Part shown: one piece after another, positions 36,862 through 39,352 of the stretch | Numbering within the stretch: position 1 is the stretch's first letter | How the letters are laid out: each line of letters opens with the position of its first letter | IMG/VR virus record: IMGVR_UViG_3300021132_000004 | Coordinates: 1 to 39,352 of that record | Source: a virus | DNA length: 39,352 bases | Direction: 5' to 3' (one strand) | Made by a program: the position numbers and the translations under genes | The notes under the pieces: generated by a model | Database searches by the model: none | What the model was told of the DNA's origin: nothing | The model's input: only the letters and a program-made list of their open reading frames with translations

Positions 36862-37602
36862 ATGGAAACTAAAAAAGGAGTAAAAGCGTTCAAAAAAGGA
36901 CTTATTTGTCGAGATTACCAATTCAAAGAAAATGAAATTTTTGAAACAGACGAGGTGAAAGTCTGCGAAAAAGGATTCCATTATTGCGAGAATCCGCTCG
37001 ATGTTTTGGATTATTACGATTTATGCGATACGGAATTTGCAGAGGTCGAGGACATGGGAGTAACACAAGTAGATGGCAATAAGTCAGCAACAACTAAAAT
37101 CAAAATAGGGGAAAAATTAGACCTTAAAGGATTTATTAAGTTAGCCGTTGATTTTCTATTTGACAATGTTAAATTAACTGGTAATATAGAATTAGGCGAC
37201 TACTCGCAGGTCGCAACATCAGGCGACAACTCGCGGGTAGTAACATCAGGCAACCACTCGCGGGTAGCAACATCAGGCTACCACTCGCAGGTCGCAACAT
37301 CAGGCGACAACTCGCAGGTAGTAACATCAGGCAACCACTCGCAGGTCGCAACATCAGGCGACAACTCGAAGGTCGCAACATCAGGCGACAACTCGAAGGT
37401 AGCTATTGAGGGTAAAGATTCCGTTGCTGCCAACATTGGAATAAAAGGACAAATTAAAGGGGTAATAGGTACTTGGATTACTTTGGCTGAATATGATTCC
37501 GACAATAAAATCATATTCGTTAAATCAGCTAAAATTGATGGCAAAAGACTAAAAGAAAACACATGGTATAAACTAGAAAATAACAAATTTAAAGAAATCT
37601 AA
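36862..37602 (+). CDS. DUF7666-like protein with nonapeptide beta-helix-like repeats
   Basis: Residues 1-105 (KGVKAFKKGLICRDYQFKEN, then KVCEKGFHYCENPLDVLDYY) match the DUF7666 domain as I know it from gut phages. Residues 112-183 consist of eight 9-residue repeats of the form G(D/N)(N/H)S.V(A/V)TS, likely a small solenoid. The C-terminus is a beta domain (GVIGTWITLAEYDSDNKIIF). Each repeat is 27 nt with high identity, so copy number can change by slippage or recombination. Function is unknown; surface exposure or binding is possible. Confidence 0.8.
   Translation: METKKGVKAFKKGLICRDYQFKENEIFETDEVKVCEKGFHYCENPLDVLDYYDLCDTEFAEVEDMGVTQVDGNKSATTKIKIGEKLDLKGFIKLAVDFLFDNVKLTGNIELGDYSQVATSGDNSRVVTSGNHSRVATSGYHSQVATSGDNSQVVTSGNHSQVATSGDNSKVATSGDNSKVAIEGKDSVAANIGIKGQIKGVIGTWITLAEYDSDNKIIFVKSAKIDGKRLKENTWYKLENNKFKEI
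37195..37410 (+). repeat. Eight 27-nt tandem repeats in the DUF7666-like gene
   Basis: The units encode G-x-x-S-x-V-x-T-S and differ by a few bases, mostly at codons 2, 3, 6 and 8 (GAC AAC / AAC CAC / TAC CAC; CGG / CAG / AAG). Shuffled variants suggest recombination between units. They are not CRISPR repeats: there are no spacers. Confidence 0.92.
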
Positions 37603-37604
37603 TC

Positions 37605-38231
37605 ATGAAAATCAAAGAAATCGAAGACCCAAAGATACAGCAGATGGCTGTGGTGAATACGATAGTGCAACATCCTGAATATGAATTAGGATTTATTATG
37701 GAGAATGAATTATCGAAGTTATTTTTATGGACTACTACACAGCAAGGGTATTCATTTTGGTGGGATTTGGATATGGGAAATCCTGTAACATACACAGATA
37801 AAGGTTTATATTTTAAAAATGAATTTGGAGATATTTTATTATCCGAAAAAGAAATACTTTCCGATGTTGGATTCACCCTCGCAACTCCCGAAGAAGTATT
37901 TAAGCAGTTAAACCCAAAAAATATGGAACACGAACCAATGACAATGTTGGAAAGTGATAATGATATTCTACGTATTCAGGTTGCGGAATTAAAAGCTGCG
38001 AACAATGCCTTAGTTAAAGAAAACAGTAGTATAACATTGGAGCGTGATGAACTTAACAAACTCATTGATGAGATTGAGTATAGAATAAAATCAGTAATGA
38101 TACTTGAGGAAGATTTGGATAATGTAATTAATATAATACACAATTACCGTAACCCATCCTTAGTAGGCACTACCCAAACGATTGAGATTGACGGAAAGAA
38201 GTATGAGGTAACAATTAATAAACAAATTTAA
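37605..38231 (+). CDS. Coiled-coil protein of unknown function beside the array
   Basis: The 208-residue protein has a globular N-terminal part with GYSFWWDLDMGNPVTY near 48-63, then a coiled coil (about 118-165, for example RIQVAELKAANNALVKENSS) and a C-terminal strand unit (IEIDGKKYEVTINKQI). It follows the DUF7666-like gene by 2 nt and precedes the alanine-rich array by 6 nt, so these genes probably form one operon. I do not recognise a family. Confidence 0.7.
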   Translation: MKIKEIEDPKIQQMAVVNTIVQHPEYELGFIMENELSKLFLWTTTQQGYSFWWDLDMGNPVTYTDKGLYFKNEFGDILLSEKEILSDVGFTLATPEEVFKQLNPKNMEHEPMTMLESDNDILRIQVAELKAANNALVKENSSITLERDELNKLIDEIEYRIKSVMILEEDLDNVINIIHNYRNPSLVGTTQTIEIDGKKYEVTINKQI

Positions 38232-38237
38232 GAAACT

Positions 38238-38789
38238 ATGAGAGAACTACTAATTAAATTAAATGCTTGTGAAGAAGCTAAAAAATGGGCAGGAGACAAA
38301 TCTTGGGAAGAGGTATACAACACCTGCCATAGAGGAGATTGGTTGTTGTGGTTGCATAATAGAACTAATAAAGAAGATGTGCAAGTTAGAACCTTGGCCA
38401 AGGGTCATTGTGCCAATACAGTAAGGCACCTTATGGAGTACAAAATAAGTTTAGTAGCAGTTGATACAGCTATAGCATTCGGTGAAGGCCGGGCAACAAG
38501 GGATGAATTAGATGATGTTGCTTATGATGCTGCTTATACTGCTGAATTTGCTGCTGCTTCTACTTATGCTACTTATGCAGCGGCTAATGCTGCTGCTTTT
38601 GCTGCTGCTAATAATACTGCTGCTAATAATACTGCTGATACTCGTGCTGCTTATGCAGCGGCTGCTGCTTATCGTGTTGCTGCGGAAAAAATAAAAAACC
38701 AAAAAGACACAGCCGATATTGTACGCAAGTATATTCCTATCGAACTATGGAATACACAAAAAATGATTGATGAATTAAAAACCAAATAA
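38238..38789 (+). CDS. Alanine-rich paralog X, Imm-5-like family
   Basis: The 183-residue protein has the conserved N-terminal domain (CHRGDWLLWL, TLAKGHCANTVRHLM, AIAFGEGRATR), a GCT-rich variable part (about residues 94-150, with ANNTAANNTADTR) and the C-terminal KIKNQKDTADIVRKYIPIEL. Bases 38598-38722 are identical to the first 125 bases of the window. It is the first full member of the array and follows the coiled-coil gene by 6 nt. Confidence 0.85.
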   Translation: MRELLIKLNACEEAKKWAGDKSWEEVYNTCHRGDWLLWLHNRTNKEDVQVRTLAKGHCANTVRHLMEYKISLVAVDTAIAFGEGRATRDELDDVAYDAAYTAEFAAASTYATYAAANAAAFAAANNTAANNTADTRAAYAAAAAYRVAAEKIKNQKDTADIVRKYIPIELWNTQKMIDELKTK

Positions 38790-38800
38790 ATCTAAGAAAA

Positions 38801-39322
38801 ATGAAAGAACTATTAATTAAACTAAAAACGTGTCAAAAAGCCTTAGAATGGGTAGGTGATAAGACATGGGAAGAGATTTATAAAACTTGCCACAGAGGCG
38901 ATTGGTTACTTTGGTTGCATTACAGAACAAACAAAAAAGATTTAAAACTAAGAACATTGGCTAAAGGGCATTGCGCCAATACCGTAAGATACCTAATGAA
39001 GGATAAAAGAAGCCTAAAAGCGGTTGATACTGCAATTGCATATGGTGAGGGGAGGGCGACACGCGCAGAACTAGATTCTGTTTGTGCTGCTGCTGCTGCT
39101 GCTGGTGATGCTGATGATGCTTATGTTGCTGTTTATGCTGCTTATGCTGCTTATTCTGCTGCTGCTTATGATGCTGTTAATGCTTCTGTTTATGCTGCTT
39201 ATGCTTCGGATGCAAAAATCAAAAATCAACAAGAAACAGCAGATATTGTACGCAAGTATATTCCTATCGAACTATGGAATACACAAAAAATGATTGACAA
39301 ACTTAAAAACCAAATAATCTAA
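38801..39322 (+). CDS. Alanine-rich paralog Y, Imm-5-like family
   Basis: The 173-residue protein has the same layout (CHRGDWLLWL, TLAKGHCANTVRYLM, then YAAYAAYSAAAYDAVNASV). The last 80 bases through the window end (39273-39352) are identical to 794-873, covering the 3' end of paralog B, the intergenic segment and the start of paralog C. Thus Y occupies the same place before C as B does. Its variable part differs completely from that of B. It may be an allele of B or a separate copy in a longer array. Confidence 0.85.
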   Translation: MKELLIKLKTCQKALEWVGDKTWEEIYKTCHRGDWLLWLHYRTNKKDLKLRTLAKGHCANTVRYLMKDKRSLKAVDTAIAYGEGRATRAELDSVCAAAAAAGDADDAYVAVYAAYAAYSAAAYDAVNASVYAAYASDAKIKNQQETADIVRKYIPIELWNTQKMIDKLKNQII

Positions 39323-39327
39323 AAACC

Positions 39328-39352
39328 ATGAAACAACTACTAATTAATTTAA
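39328..39352 (+). CDS. Start of another alanine-rich paralog, cut by the window end
   Basis: The last 25 bases are the ATG and next codons (MKQLLINL) of a family member, identical to the start of the gene at 849. It is partial because the window ends here. Confidence 0.7.

Noticed and set aside
37195-37410. CRISPR-like repeat array
   Set aside because: Units are contiguous, coding and without spacers; they are protein repeats.
1-39352. Integrase, transposase, CI-type repressor or attachment site
   Set aside because: None of the frames shows such motifs; despite the Mu-like head genes there is no MuA/MuB-type protein.

Overview
This window is almost certainly the near-complete genome of a tailed phage with a contractile tail (myovirus type) infecting a Bacteroidota host. 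The host call rests on repeated -7 boxes of the TAnnTTTG type (2582, 4305, 11602 minus, 25557, 28558 minus, 28741, 34060), A-rich start contexts with almost no Shine-Dalgarno sequences, signal peptides ending in ...A|Q, and phage families typical of that phylum. I see no integrase, transposase, recognisable CI-type repressor or tRNA, so the sequence gives no support for lysogeny.

Layout. (1) 1-1415 and 38238-39352: an array of paralogous alanine-rich proteins spans both contig ends. The two ends share exact blocks, so the contig probably closes on itself through this array. (2) 1408-2550: accessory genes, including a probable Acb2/Tad1-type cyclic-nucleotide sponge and a 51-codon remnant of a C5 cytosine methyltransferase. 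(3) 2596-8869: packaging and a Mu-like head/connector module (TerS, TerL, DUF1320-like connector with inserted carbohydrate-binding-like modules, DUF935 portal, gpF-like, gpG-like). (4) 8866-11223: baseplate J-like protein, a second tail protein and a fibre. (5) 11220-11583: two small minus-strand genes interrupting the structural block. (6) 11656-13898: ClpP-type prohead protease with a scaffold-like tail, and the major capsid protein. (7) 13941-25559: decoration-like proteins, sheath, tube, tail assembly chaperones with a probable frameshift on an A9 run, tape measure, hub, spike, wedge and a large fibre with YadA-head-like repeats. (8) 25570-28297: lysis region with small membrane proteins, a DUF5675-like protein, a lipoprotein, a holin-like protein and a patatin-type phospholipase.

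(9) 28344-28899: a minus-strand gene facing a plus-strand early promoter, with palindromes over the minus promoter. (10) 28900-36444: early genes: small proteins, Rad52-type annealing protein, YqaJ-type exonuclease, NinG-like nuclease, helicase-methyltransferase fusion, an initiator with internal iteron-like repeats, a DUF3127 SSB-like protein and a DnaA domain IV protein. (11) 36445-38231: a structured RNA-like intergenic segment, a membrane protein, a DUF7666-like protein with eight 27-nt repeats, and a coiled-coil protein leading into the paralog array.

Most striking for follow-up: the mosaic, GCT-rich paralog array at the contig ends; a pseudoknot-capable leader upstream of the initiator gene (34072-34165); a second structured RNA-like segment (36511-36596); the methyltransferase mini-gene; the probable anti-CBASS/anti-Thoeris sponge; and -7 boxes placed 5-7 nt upstream of several start codons, which implies leaderless transcripts. 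All function calls come from reading sequence and family knowledge; no database search was run.
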